From contig JAYRWN010000199.1 in the NCBI GenBank assembly GCA_041917975.1, positions 1 through 36,698 on the forward strand: a stretch of 36,698 nucleotides of DNA, written 5' to 3'. Position 1 is the first letter of the stretch. Each line of letters starts with the position of its first letter. Positions 1 through 8,152 of the stretch are shown here, one piece after another. The notes beneath the pieces are model-generated. The model searched no databases, had not been told where the DNA came from, and saw only the letters and a program-made list of their open reading frames with translations. Source of the stretch: JAYRWN01 sp041917975 (GTDB lineage: Bacteria; Bacteroidota; Bacteroidia; Chitinophagales; Saprospiraceae). The translations under genes and the position numbers were made by a program.

Positions 1-479
1 ACCATTTTAGGCCACCAGTCGGACTGATTACCCCGCTGTAAACCTGGCTCTGCAGATGGGGGAACAGGCGTGGGACGAGGACCAATATACCCTTCCTCAG
101 TCTGATTTTGCAGGGTCCACTCTACCCATGGCTGGACTTTACTAATCAGTTCCTTATCTTTAAGAATATAAGCCAGGGGTAGTAACCCATCAATCCAATA
201 AGGTCCACGCTCCCACGCATCGCCATCACCACCCAGCCAGCCATTACGCACTCCCATTACCTCCGGATATATTTCATCCAGGTGCCCAGATAGTCCGTTT
301 TTCATCCGCACTAGCTGTTCTTTTAGCCAGCCCTGTGGTTCTATAGCCCCTAAAGGTAAATCCAAATAAGGCCTGGCGGCCAACGGTAAACGGTTTTGCA
401 GCACCGGAGTCAGAGATCGTTGCCCGGTTAAGGAATGTAGCATCACGCTAAAAATTATGGTTAAAAAACGCAAAGTCAT
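1..479 (-). CDS. GH127-like (beta-L-arabinofuranosidase domain) secreted glycosidase, 5' part only
   Basis: The gene starts at the ATG at 479 and runs off the left edge, so only the first 159 residues are visible. Residues 1-20 form a signal peptide ending near SLTGQ. The rest shows the pattern GWLKEQL..., then WERGPYWIDGLLPLAYIL at about residues 88-105, then QPWVEWTLQNQ and EEGYIGPRP. This pattern is known from the N-terminal (alpha/alpha)6 barrel of Glyco_hydro_127 (formerly DUF1680) proteins, which act on beta-linked arabinofuranose or related pectin sugars. The protein probably acts in the periplasm or is exported. The catalytic Cys/Glu region lies outside the window, so activity and substrate cannot be judged. 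It is read in the same direction as the T9SS gene upstream but is separated from it by a strong terminator, so it is probably transcribed on its own. The family call is fairly sure; the specificity is unknown. Confidence 0.75.
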   Translation of the reverse strand, partial: MTLRFLTIIFSVMLHSLTGQRSLTPVLQNRLPLAARPYLDLPLGAIEPQGWLKEQLVRMKNGLSGHLDEIYPEVMGVRNGWLGGDGDAWERGPYWIDGLLPLAYILKDKELISKVQPWVEWTLQNQTEEGYIGPRPTPVPPSAEPGLQRGNQSDWWPKM

Positions 480-532
480 TGTTTTAAGAATTAGATTCTA
501 AGATATATTTTTTCCTTCTCGCATAAATAAAA

Positions 533-564
533 AAAGCCTGCCGTATGGTTATCCGGCAGGCTTT
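533..564 (-). terminator. Intrinsic terminator after the 1650-residue T9SS gene
   Basis: A perfect 11-bp stem, AAAGCCTGCCG (533-543) with CGGCAGGCTTT (554-564), encloses a 10-nt loop. On the minus strand it is followed by a T-rich run (533 down to about 526). It begins 25 nt after the stop codon at 590. It should end the minus-strand transcript and isolate the glycosidase gene at the left edge. Confidence 0.9.
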
Positions 565-589
565 ACACCTCTTCTTCTACATAATACTT

Positions 590-3500
590 TTAATCAAGCA
601 TGATCATCTTTTTGGTCAATACGGTTTCTCCACAATGTAATTGGTAGTAGAGAACTCCTTTGGTCTCCAGGTTTTGCACTTTGATCTCATGATACCCTTT
701 AGCCCAGTCGCCCTGGTATTCGCGGATTAATCGTCCGTTAAGGTCTAAAATCCGCAGGGATGCAGGACCGGATTGAACCAACTCAAAGGCAATGGTAGTG
801 GTCAAACCAAACGGATTCGGACGGTTCTGGTGCAGAATGGAAATTGCACTGTAAAGCGAACCGTTATCCCGGATGGTCACCTGATCAGTTTGGTGTCCCG
901 GCTCTTGACTGACTGGCACTTTAACCCCGGTAATCACTTCGTCCATACGATCGGTGACCGGATTGGGGTTAACATTGGGACACAAATTACCCACGCCATC
1001 CTGCAGATTAAGCATGGCTATACATGAATTACGGTTACCCGCTTCATCTCTTACCCAGATTTTAACTGCTATATTTTGGCTTACCCCATTCGGAATATCG
1101 GCGCAAGTAAAGATACGCGTAGGCTGTAAACCCAGTGAGTCAAAAGAAAACACCAGGTTATTATCCGCCGTGCAATTGTCAAAACTCTTTTCATTCCAAA
1201 GAGTAGCACTCACCTGGATGGAATTAGAACCTTGCATGATGACGGTGATAATCGTCCCATCGCAGAAAGGCGTCGGCGGTTTGCAATCGCGAATGGTTAT
1301 TGTATAGGTACATGTGTCAGCGTTGCCACAGCGATCCTCAGCGATTAAGCGGACCATATGCGTTCCATAACCCAAAGTTCCGTTAAAGACATTCCCCAAT
1401 CCATTATGTGTTTCACTACCACCCACCAGTGAAGTCGAATAACGGTAACGGATCAGGTCCGTGCAGCGGTCAATCGCTGAACCTAAGATCCTGTTAACTT
1501 GAACTGGGGCACAATTTTCACTATAACTGCATATGGTGAGGTCACTTGGACAATCTAATGTCGGTGGCAACAGGTCCAGGATACGGATGAGCTGGTGGTA
1601 CTCCATATAGCCGTCGCCGTTATCCTTCAGACAACGCACCACGCAGGGGCGCTCAGCACTGGCTATTTCGCGATCATCCACGATCACATCCGGACGGCGA
1701 TGGACTTCATCCGGGTCATAAACACACCAGTTGATCACTTTCCAGCGCCGGAGAATAGCTTGGCAACCGGTGACAGCGTCCGGTAATATTTCGTCTTCAT
1801 AACTGATCCCAATGATTTCACAGTCGTCATCGGTCACCTGTGGCCGGCTGGCTGGGCCATCCGGTGTTAAATCATTGTTTAATTCGCAATAGAATATTAC
1901 GTCGGCCGGGAAACACACTTCATAATCGCTCCGCGCCAACACCTCCAAACGCTGTGAACATGTAGTTATATTGCGGCATTTATCCCAGGCGGTCCAGGTC
2001 TTGGTGACCGTGCCGGTGCCACATTCATTGCGCAGATCATCTACTTTTGAAACATAAAATGTATCCAAACTGCAATTATCCGTAAATTCCGGGTCCACCA
2101 AATAATCATCCGGATCTAAACGTCCAGGGCGATCATAATGGTCTAACAATAACCACACGCGGCAATAAATCGGTTGCCAGGCTTCATCGTATGGAAGTCT
2201 GATCTTGCCCGGATCATTGCGACATTCTCCGGATTGCCAAAGTTGTGCATAAGGCCCACCGTAATAGCCGTGTGGCACACCATTCCAGGGGATTTCTACA
2301 CAGAATTTATCAGAAAATACCGCTGCGGCACAATAAGAAGATAACAAATCGCTACCCTCCACACATACATCTTGTGCGGTTGGGCCGCTGGCACCCGTCC
2401 AGTTATAGACAGATGTACTGTTGTTATATCTCAATAAGACTGTGCCTTGCAACGGTACCCCATCACAATAGACCATTACCGGATCAGGAACTATGCATAC
2501 CGGAGGATTTTTATCCACTTTCTCCACCGTCACCATACAATCGTTGTAATAAGGATTCGCCAGGAAACGCTTCCAGAGTATACCCGAAGTAAGCAGATTG
2601 GTCAAACTCTCTTCGTGCGTAACAAAATCAAATAATTCAGGGTATTTGCCCAGGTTTGCAAATAACTTGGCTTTTAGCGCTGGATTATTAGAATAACACA
2701 GGAAGGCATAATAACCCAACAAGAGCGACCCGGCATTCGTCAACTCCAAGCGGGTGGGTGCGGGCGACTTGGCTGACTTAACCATCAGCAGGGTATTATT
2801 CATGGCGGGTTTTTGAATGGTTCCGGCAGTAAAGACATCCAGTCCTCCGGTTAAAATTTCTATTTCGCGTTCCTCCCGCAATTCATCCAGGATCTCCTCC
2901 CCTAACAAGGAAGGCATATCCAGACAAAAGATTCCTTCCCCATTTAAGCTCAGTTCTTCCAGGGGGTTCTCGCAACTATTCGTCAAGAAATAAGTCAGAT
3001 ATTCATCCAGACTATCCAAGGGAATATCACCGCCCAACAGACCTTCCAAAGTCATATCCAGGGCATCAAAATCAAAGTGCCCCAGTTGTTCCAGTACCCG
3101 CACGATTAATGATCTTATCTGTTCCACGCCTGCGCTTAGTGTTATATCATCACATTGAATGGGTGGATAAAATTTAGCGCCGGCAGTTAAACTGTCGTAA
3201 TAATAAATATAGTTGCAACGGTAGCTCCCAAAACGCAGCAGTGGCGCTCTAAACCAATTGTACCATTGGTGTTCACTACCTTTGAAGCGGTGGGCATCAT
3301 AAACCGGAAAATCAAAGGCTTCGTAGACCCTCAAGACCACTTGTTCCGTGCCACAATCATTGACATCTATATAATCTTCAAATACATAAAGGTCAATCCA
3401 CTCATCAATAAGTTTATTGATATACGTCTGTTTATCTGCCGGAGTAAGACCTAAAAAGCTACCAATGAATTGGGTGCAGGTGTCTAAATAAATTTGCCAG

Positions 3501-5542
3501 TGGTTGCGCCAAAAGGTAATATCTTCCATCCGGGCCACGGCAAAATGTACATCATCACAATTATCATGACTGCCGTCGTCCAGATCTTTGGCGGCTATCC
3601 TGGTCCAGCAACTGCGCGCATCCAACACCACCTGGGTGTGCTGATCACACACCGGTATCGGCGGAGTGCGGTCCGTAGAAATTACCGTCTGACAGATGGA
3701 CGTAGAGTTACCACATGGATCAAACACGGTGTATTTAATTTGAATGAACGGATCGCGGAATAAAAACCCGGTGGTGGGCACAAAGATCTCTTCGGTTTTT
3801 CCAAAGGATATGTGTCCGGCATGAGCCACTAAGTTTTCCGGTTTATCAGGGTTTGGATAGACCACTTCATACAATACTTTAAATTTGCTTAAGGCATCCA
3901 ACGGATTTCCTTTGGTAGCTTTAAGGGTGCAGTCATTATAGATGGTCGGCCATTTTAGAGTCACTTTAGCTTTACACTCGTGGGGACTCACATAAACATC
4001 CTGAATAGGTGGAAATTCCTTGGAGAAAAACACCACCGGTGCAGAAGTATCCACGATTTTTATCCACTGGACACAAGTGTCTGCCATACCGGTGCACCAA
4101 TCTTTAAAATTCCAGATCCGGCGAATTTTATAACTGCTGCCACAGGTCGGGAACACCCAATCCTCATAGTCAATCACCAAACGACATAGGACGTTGGTTG
4201 GCCAGGCAAAGATGGTATCTCCTTCATCAATCAATCCTAGCGGGTCAACTAAACCTACTGAATTACCAAAATCATCAATAATCGGCTTGGGATGTGCATA
4301 ACCCTGAGCGTCGATATCGGCGTACTTTGGGTCCCACAATAATGCATTAGGCCTGCCGTCTTTCACTTTACTGACACAGCATTCAATCATCGTATCCCTG
4401 GGACAGGCGATGGAGTCCACCGGTAATTTTTCAATGGTTATTGTTTGCGTACAGGTAGCTGAATTCCCCCACACGTCCCGGGTGATAATATCCCGCGTAT
4501 AATAACCAATTATTTCAGGGTCATCACAGTCTGCCTCCGTCCAGTTTTCCCTGACTACGGTTATCTTGGCTGGATATTTTCCGCAATTATCCTGGGTATT
4601 ACTCAGTTCTTCAGCCGTGGGCAATCCATTAAATTCAAAACAATTGACCGTGGTGTCACGACACAATACCTCCGGGGCCATTTTGTCTTCAATCTTTATA
4701 TAACCCCAGCAGGAATTATTTTTGGTCCGGTCGGTCACGGTTATTTTTAGGTTTTTTCCCACTAAATCGATACCGATGCTGTCCGGACCATATAATTTGG
4801 CAAAATTGGTATTGGGGTAAGCAATACTCACCGCGTATCTTGCCGTATCATATGGACTGGCGCAGGCGCTAAGGACTTCATGAGCATAAATCCGTCTGCC
4901 GCAGGTCGGGCCTACCGAAGCATTTATCTGATACTGGCAAATAAAGTCGCATTCATTAGGAGCAGGCACTGCCGCCACCGTAAAAGGGAAGGTGGCCAAA
5001 TCCGTGGATAATAACAGGACTACCACGGTCAGACATCCGTCCGGGGCAGTACTGGTTATTTTATGTTTGCGCAATTGGTCGTAAGAACTGCCATCTACGT
5101 AGGAGTCAAATAGCAGGTTAGGGTTATTGACCATATCCGCCTGGCTGACTATGCGTCCTCCGTTACAATTGGATGAATTAAGGGCTACCGCACCGCCACC
5201 ATTTAATATGATTAAACGGCCAGTTACAAACCGGTCATTGGGATAACCAATCCGATAATCCCGATCAAACTCCAACTCTACAAAACCTCCGGATTGTGCG
5301 GGTCTTAAATGGGTTACCGATTCACAATGATATTGTCCGGGATTTACGCCCGTTCCAAATTGATCCATGCAGGAGCCACTGGTAAATACGCTCCGGAAAT
5401 CCTCATACTTACCGATCGTATATACTTTACTGGTACATAAGGGGGCAAGCGGTAACTGACTCGACAGAGTCAGGGGTAACAAAAACAAGCTGAGCCAAAA
5501 AGGCATAGCTAGCGCTCTACGTGTAAAATTCGCAGTTATCAT
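590..5542 (-). CDS. Giant Cys-rich HYR-like repeat protein with T9SS type A sorting domain
   Basis: This is a 1650-residue secreted protein. Residues 1-29 form a signal peptide ending in LTLSSQ. Residues about 200-660 and 1000-1560 are built of repeated Cys-rich beta-modules with cores such as DKMAPEVLCRDTTVNC, DTSAPVVFF, DRTPPIPVC and DLLPPTLDCP, followed by CGN...C...I. These resemble HYR/Ig-like modules of Saprospiraceae surface proteins. Residues about 800-1000 differ: they are rich in Leu, Glu and Asp, look helical (for example EEILDELREEREIEIL), and interrupt the repeats. Residues about 1568-1650 are a T9SS type A C-terminal domain (NRPNPFGLTTTIAFEL..., ILDLNGRLIREY, KGVLYYQL). It is therefore likely to be moved across the outer membrane by T9SS and anchored or released after CTD cleavage. 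A role in adhesion is an inference. An alternative start at Met13 is possible. Confidence 0.85.
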   Translation of the reverse strand: MITANFTRRALAMPFWLSLFLLPLTLSSQLPLAPLCTSKVYTIGKYEDFRSVFTSGSCMDQFGTGVNPGQYHCESVTHLRPAQSGGFVELEFDRDYRIGYPNDRFVTGRLIILNGGGAVALNSSNCNGGRIVSQADMVNNPNLLFDSYVDGSSYDQLRKHKITSTAPDGCLTVVVLLLSTDLATFPFTVAAVPAPNECDFICQYQINASVGPTCGRRIYAHEVLSACASPYDTARYAVSIAYPNTNFAKLYGPDSIGIDLVGKNLKITVTDRTKNNSCWGYIKIEDKMAPEVLCRDTTVNCFEFNGLPTAEELSNTQDNCGKYPAKITVVRENWTEADCDDPEIIGYYTRDIITRDVWGNSATCTQTITIEKLPVDSIACPRDTMIECCVSKVKDGRPNALLWDPKYADIDAQGYAHPKPIIDDFGNSVGLVDPLGLIDEGDTIFAWPTNVLCRLVIDYEDWVFPTCGSSYKIRRIWNFKDWCTGMADTCVQWIKIVDTSAPVVFFSKEFPPIQDVYVSPHECKAKVTLKWPTIYNDCTLKATKGNPLDALSKFKVLYEVVYPNPDKPENLVAHAGHISFGKTEEIFVPTTGFLFRDPFIQIKYTVFDPCGNSTSICQTVISTDRTPPIPVCDQHTQVVLDARSCWTRIAAKDLDDGSHDNCDDVHFAVARMEDITFWRNHWQIYLDTCTQFIGSFLGLTPADKQTYINKLIDEWIDLYVFEDYIDVNDCGTEQVVLRVYEAFDFPVYDAHRFKGSEHQWYNWFRAPLLRFGSYRCNYIYYYDSLTAGAKFYPPIQCDDITLSAGVEQIRSLIVRVLEQLGHFDFDALDMTLEGLLGGDIPLDSLDEYLTYFLTNSCENPLEELSLNGEGIFCLDMPSLLGEEILDELREEREIEILTGGLDVFTAGTIQKPAMNNTLLMVKSAKSPAPTRLELTNAGSLLLGYYAFLCYSNNPALKAKLFANLGKYPELFDFVTHEESLTNLLTSGILWKRFLANPYYNDCMVTVEKVDKNPPVCIVPDPVMVYCDGVPLQGTVLLRYNNSTSVYNWTGASGPTAQDVCVEGSDLLSSYCAAAVFSDKFCVEIPWNGVPHGYYGGPYAQLWQSGECRNDPGKIRLPYDEAWQPIYCRVWLLLDHYDRPGRLDPDDYLVDPEFTDNCSLDTFYVSKVDDLRNECGTGTVTKTWTAWDKCRNITTCSQRLEVLARSDYEVCFPADVIFYCELNNDLTPDGPASRPQVTDDDCEIIGISYEDEILPDAVTGCQAILRRWKVINWCVYDPDEVHRRPDVIVDDREIASAERPCVVRCLKDNGDGYMEYHQLIRILDLLPPTLDCPSDLTICSYSENCAPVQVNRILGSAIDRCTDLIRYRYSTSLVGGSETHNGLGNVFNGTLGYGTHMVRLIAEDRCGNADTCTYTITIRDCKPPTPFCDGTIITVIMQGSNSIQVSATLWNEKSFDNCTADNNLVFSFDSLGLQPTRIFTCADIPNGVSQNIAVKIWVRDEAGNRNSCIAMLNLQDGVGNLCPNVNPNPVTDRMDEVITGVKVPVSQEPGHQTDQVTIRDNGSLYSAISILHQNRPNPFGLTTTIAFELVQSGPASLRILDLNGRLIREYQGDWAKGYHEIKVQNLETKGVLYYQLHCGETVLTKKMIMLD

Positions 5543-5620
5543 GAGACCTTAGTTAATTTTCTTAGTTAGTCGTAAATAAGTGGATAACAATAGCAAAACA
5601 TATTATACACTTATTTAATG

Positions 5621-5628
5621 CAAAATTA
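5621..5628 (-). promoter_or_regulatory. Possible -7 box for the 1650-residue T9SS gene
   Basis: On the minus strand positions 5628-5621 read TAATTTTG, which fits the Bacteroidota sigma-ABfr -7 consensus TAnnTTTG. It would give a leader of roughly 70 nt before the ATG at 5542. No convincing -33 TTG is seen at the expected spacing, and the region is very AT-rich, so a chance match is likely enough to keep confidence low. Confidence 0.3.
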
Positions 5629-5670
5629 TATTATAAAAATAATCTATATATACCCGGAATAGTATAAATA

Positions 5671-5691
5671 TAACATTATTAAATAATGTTA
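5671..5691. repeat. Perfect AT-rich 10-bp palindrome upstream of the T9SS gene
   Basis: TAACATTATT and AATAATGTTA flank a single central A, giving a perfect inverted repeat 129 nt upstream of the ATG at 5542. It could be a regulator binding site for that gene. A terminator role is less likely because the centre leaves only a very short loop, although a T-rich stretch follows on the plus strand. In this AT-rich background some palindromes are expected, but a 21-bp perfect one is notable. Confidence 0.45.
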
Positions 5692-5729
5692 TTTGTTTTT
5701 AATTATTTGATTATTAGATTTTTAATAAA

Positions 5730-5861
5730 AATAGCAATGGCGGCCCTAAAAAAATAGAAAAGGGCATTGCTATTATACATTATAATAAAATACTGATTGT
5801 AATTACAATAAAATCAAATGATTAATAGCCCTTTTCCTCTTTGGAGGCCGCCAGCAATTGC
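5730..5861. repeat. MITE-like imperfect inverted-repeat element (about 130 bp)
   Basis: Two arms of about 45 bp are near reverse complements. TGGCGGCC at 5738-5745 pairs with GGCCGCCA at 5846-5853. GAAAAGGGC followed by GCTATT on the left (5757-5774) matches AATAGCCCTTTTC on the right (5824-5836) with a 5-nt insertion. GCAAT and ATTGC mark the outer ends. The left arm also folds on itself: AATAGCAATG at 5730-5739 with CATTGCTATT at 5765-5774, and GCCCT with AGGGC inside. The centre (about 5780-5820) is AT-rich and non-coding. It fits a small non-autonomous mobile element or a large structured RNA. No transposase is nearby, and clear target-site duplications were not found. Confidence 0.55.
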
Positions 5862-6218
5862 AGTTAACTTATTATTTTTTGTAATTAATTACCATTGTTC
5901 ACCCACTTCTGAACTATAACTTACAGCCGGATGACCACGGTAAGTAGAATTATAAATGCCTCACTGCGTGTTCAGGCGATACTTTTGGCCGCTTACTGAG
6001 AATAACCCATGTATTATTCTGGTATACAGGGCAGCCCGGCTTTAGAAAGCACGGGGGCGTTTGTGCGCGCGGTGGGTTTGAACTTGTGACAGGAATGGAG
6101 CCGTGCAAGAGGTCACGGAAATTTATAAGTATGGGTCAGTTGATCACCTAGCCCAATTATCTCAATCATAGGGCTAAACTAAGCCCGAACTAAATTTTTC
6201 TAAGTCTGGAAAAATTTA
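5862..6218. other. Unassigned intergenic stretch with competing hairpins downstream of the EAD11-TonB gene
   Basis: No convincing gene was found. Positions about 5930-6115 have clearly higher GC than the flanks and contain a short hairpin CCGTG/CACGG near 6101-6118. A minus-strand open frame of about 60 codons ends at about 5957 but has no start codon. Near 6149-6186 three short arms alternate: TAGCCC (6149-6154), GGGCTA (6171-6176) and AAGCCC (6181-6186). The middle arm can pair with either neighbour, 33-70 nt past the stop codon of the gene ending at 6219. No T-run follows, so this is not a classical terminator. Confidence 0.4.
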
Positions 6219-7943
6219 TCAGCTTGACCTTATTTTAAAGGTGATCGGTTGTTTAAATTTTACCCGAATAGCCTCACCAGCTTCATTTTGCCCGGGTGTG
6301 AATTTAGGAAAGCTGCGAATTAAACGGATGGCTTCGGCGGCACATCCGCCGCCAATGTCATTCCGAGCTTCAACCGTAGAAACGCTTCCATCCTTTTCGA
6401 CGACAAAAGTGATGACCACGGTGCCTTCAAGTTTTGCATTTTTAGCTTCCTGTGGGTAATTTAGGTTTCTTTTTAAGAATTGTTCTATTCTGGCTTCAGT
6501 GCAATGGTATTGTTTATCAGGATTTTTTTGATTGCATTCCTTGAAAGCCGGCTGTCGGGCCACTTTCTCATAGTCTTCATCGCGCGATGCTGCCCGCGGA
6601 GAAGCTGGAGTTGCCTGTATATCTGTACTGGAATTAGCAGGCTTGGAACCTTCAGGGCGGGATGACGGATTTGTTCTGGTTGGTCTGTCTGCCGGCTTGC
6701 TCGGCTTGGGCGTTTCAATGATTTTTACCTTGGTATCAGCCGCAATGGTATCCAGAGTAATCACGTATTTCAGTGCATCCACCTTTAACATGGCCAATTC
6801 TGCATATTTTCCGCCACTAAAGTCCACTAAATAATCCTCATACCCTTCCACAGATTTAGACTGATTGGCCTTAAGCCATTGCTGTTCATCCAGAGTATCC
6901 AAAACTAAGGCGGCTAGTTTAGCTTCCTTAGTGTCTGGATACGCTTTGATATAATCACGCAATTCCCGGGGAATCCGCCGGCTTAATATGGGTTGCAGAT
7001 GAGATTCATCATCTGTGATATCTAATAATAGCGGTTCTTGTTTAAGAAAATAATACCCTGCGGCTAATCCAAAAAAGACTAACAAGACCACCGGTATTAA
7101 GACACCTATTTTTTTAAAACGTTTATTTTGGCCAGTTCCCCGGGCAGCTGATTCAGATCCATCATGATGGACCACGCGCACTGTATCGGCAGTGATCATT
7201 TCCCAGGCTAAAGCGGAAGCTTTAAATTCTTCATGCTGCACTTTTACTGCCTCAGTAATGATCTCAATGTTTTCCCGCAAAACTTCGTTCCGCCGGCGTT
7301 CAACGCCGTCTTTGATTTCAACGATCGAAATTTTTAGGACCAACGGGTTTTTACCAAGATTTAAAGGGGTAACAAAAAACCTCCATTCGGTGGTGGTCTG
7401 AGGATCAATAAACTGCACCGTATCATGCAAAGTGGTAATCTTAAAGTTAGCCTGGCCGTTGGGGTCCAACAACTCCACCCCCATGACATCCGAAATGCGT
7501 AAGTCTTTTAAGACGTCCCCGGGCACCAGTTGGATGTCCTTGAGGATTCGTTCACGGTCAAAATCCAGACGAACCAGGCATTCTGTTTCCACATTGACCT
7601 GCATCGTTTTCGGGATACGATAAAAAACTTCGCCATTATGGACATCCGGTATTAGTTGCTCCGCATCCTCGGAAAATTCCTGGAGGTCAGCTTTTTTAAT
7701 GGAATTAATTAACAGTAACAAGCCTTGTCTGATCCGGTTAAACTCTATGGTGGCGTTGGTTTGATCGAGAGTGCCCAGGATTAACTGTTTGTTCGTTTCC
7801 TTGTACCTGCCTTCCAGAAGCAAAAATTCTTCGTAAATTTTTGCACCAGAATTTAAAGTCTTACGCAGCTCGGCTAAGGTTAAATCAATACCCTTGGCCA
7901 GCAGGTTTTTGAGTTCTTTTATTATCGAAGACAAAGATTTCAC
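6219..7943 (-). CDS. EAD11-like adaptor domain fused to transmembrane TonB C-terminal domain protein
   Basis: This is a 574-residue protein with a GTG start at 7943; an in-frame stop lies five codons upstream and no earlier ATG exists. Residues 1-90 (KELKNLLAKGIDLTLAELR..., YEEFLLLEGRYKE, EFNRIRQGLLLLINSI) match the helical pattern of effector-associated domain 11, an adaptor found in bacterial conflict/signalling systems. Residues 105-235 form a beta-rich domain (IPKTMQVNVETECLVRL). A basic stretch (KRFKK) precedes one membrane segment at 279-300, which places the N-terminus in the cytoplasm. Residues 315-392 carry two short YL..YP/FSGGKYAE..A-type helical repeats. Residues 407-450 form a Pro-rich linker. 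Residues 485-571 are a TonB_C domain (YPQEAKNAKLEGTVVITFVVEKDGSV). ExbB/ExbD partners are not nearby. The combination suggests a membrane link between a cytoplasmic EAD partner and the outer membrane. That role is inference. Confidence 0.8.
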   Translation of the reverse strand: MKSLSSIIKELKNLLAKGIDLTLAELRKTLNSGAKIYEEFLLLEGRYKETNKQLILGTLDQTNATIEFNRIRQGLLLLINSIKKADLQEFSEDAEQLIPDVHNGEVFYRIPKTMQVNVETECLVRLDFDRERILKDIQLVPGDVLKDLRISDVMGVELLDPNGQANFKITTLHDTVQFIDPQTTTEWRFFVTPLNLGKNPLVLKISIVEIKDGVERRRNEVLRENIEIITEAVKVQHEEFKASALAWEMITADTVRVVHHDGSESAARGTGQNKRFKKIGVLIPVVLLVFFGLAAGYYFLKQEPLLLDITDDESHLQPILSRRIPRELRDYIKAYPDTKEAKLAALVLDTLDEQQWLKANQSKSVEGYEDYLVDFSGGKYAELAMLKVDALKYVITLDTIAADTKVKIIETPKPSKPADRPTRTNPSSRPEGSKPANSSTDIQATPASPRAASRDEDYEKVARQPAFKECNQKNPDKQYHCTEARIEQFLKRNLNYPQEAKNAKLEGTVVITFVVEKDGSVSTVEARNDIGGGCAAEAIRLIRSFPKFTPGQNEAGEAIRVKFKQPITFKIRSS

Positions 7944-7986
7944 GGTAGCACTATTTCATTTAATGCACTTAAGGTAATAATTACCG

Positions 7987-8009
7987 GACACTTTATCTAT
8001 TATAGTGTC
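7987..8009. promoter_or_regulatory. Short inverted repeat upstream of the EAD11-TonB gene
   Basis: GACACT (7987-7992) and AGTGTC (8004-8009) form a perfect 6-bp inverted repeat with an 11-nt spacer, 44 nt upstream of the GTG start at 7943. It may be an operator, or a weak hairpin ending the five-gene operon whose last stop codon is at 8153. The evidence is only the symmetry and the position. The rest of 7944-8152 shows nothing else recognisable. Confidence 0.3.
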
Positions 8010-8152
8010 ACCGTAGTGTAGCCTGTTCCTCTAAAACCCTAAAAACTCCCTTTCTAAGCAAAGAGGTTTATCTTTAAGATGATCATCACCCCATTAACCT
8101 CCAGAACAGGTCAACTACCCTTGTCCCATGCGGTGCCATTCTGAATAAACTC

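Noticed and set aside
6040..6110. tRNA-like T-arm signal on the minus strand (GGCTCCATTCCTGTCAC)
   Set aside because: The loop does not fit TTCRANN, no D-arm or anticodon arm can be drawn, and the possible acceptor pairing gives only a 62-nt molecule.
5957..6135. Minus-strand open frame of about 60 codons containing the higher-GC stretch
   Set aside because: It has no ATG, GTG or TTG with a plausible context, and the product resembles no family I know; it could be a gene remnant, but this is unsupported.
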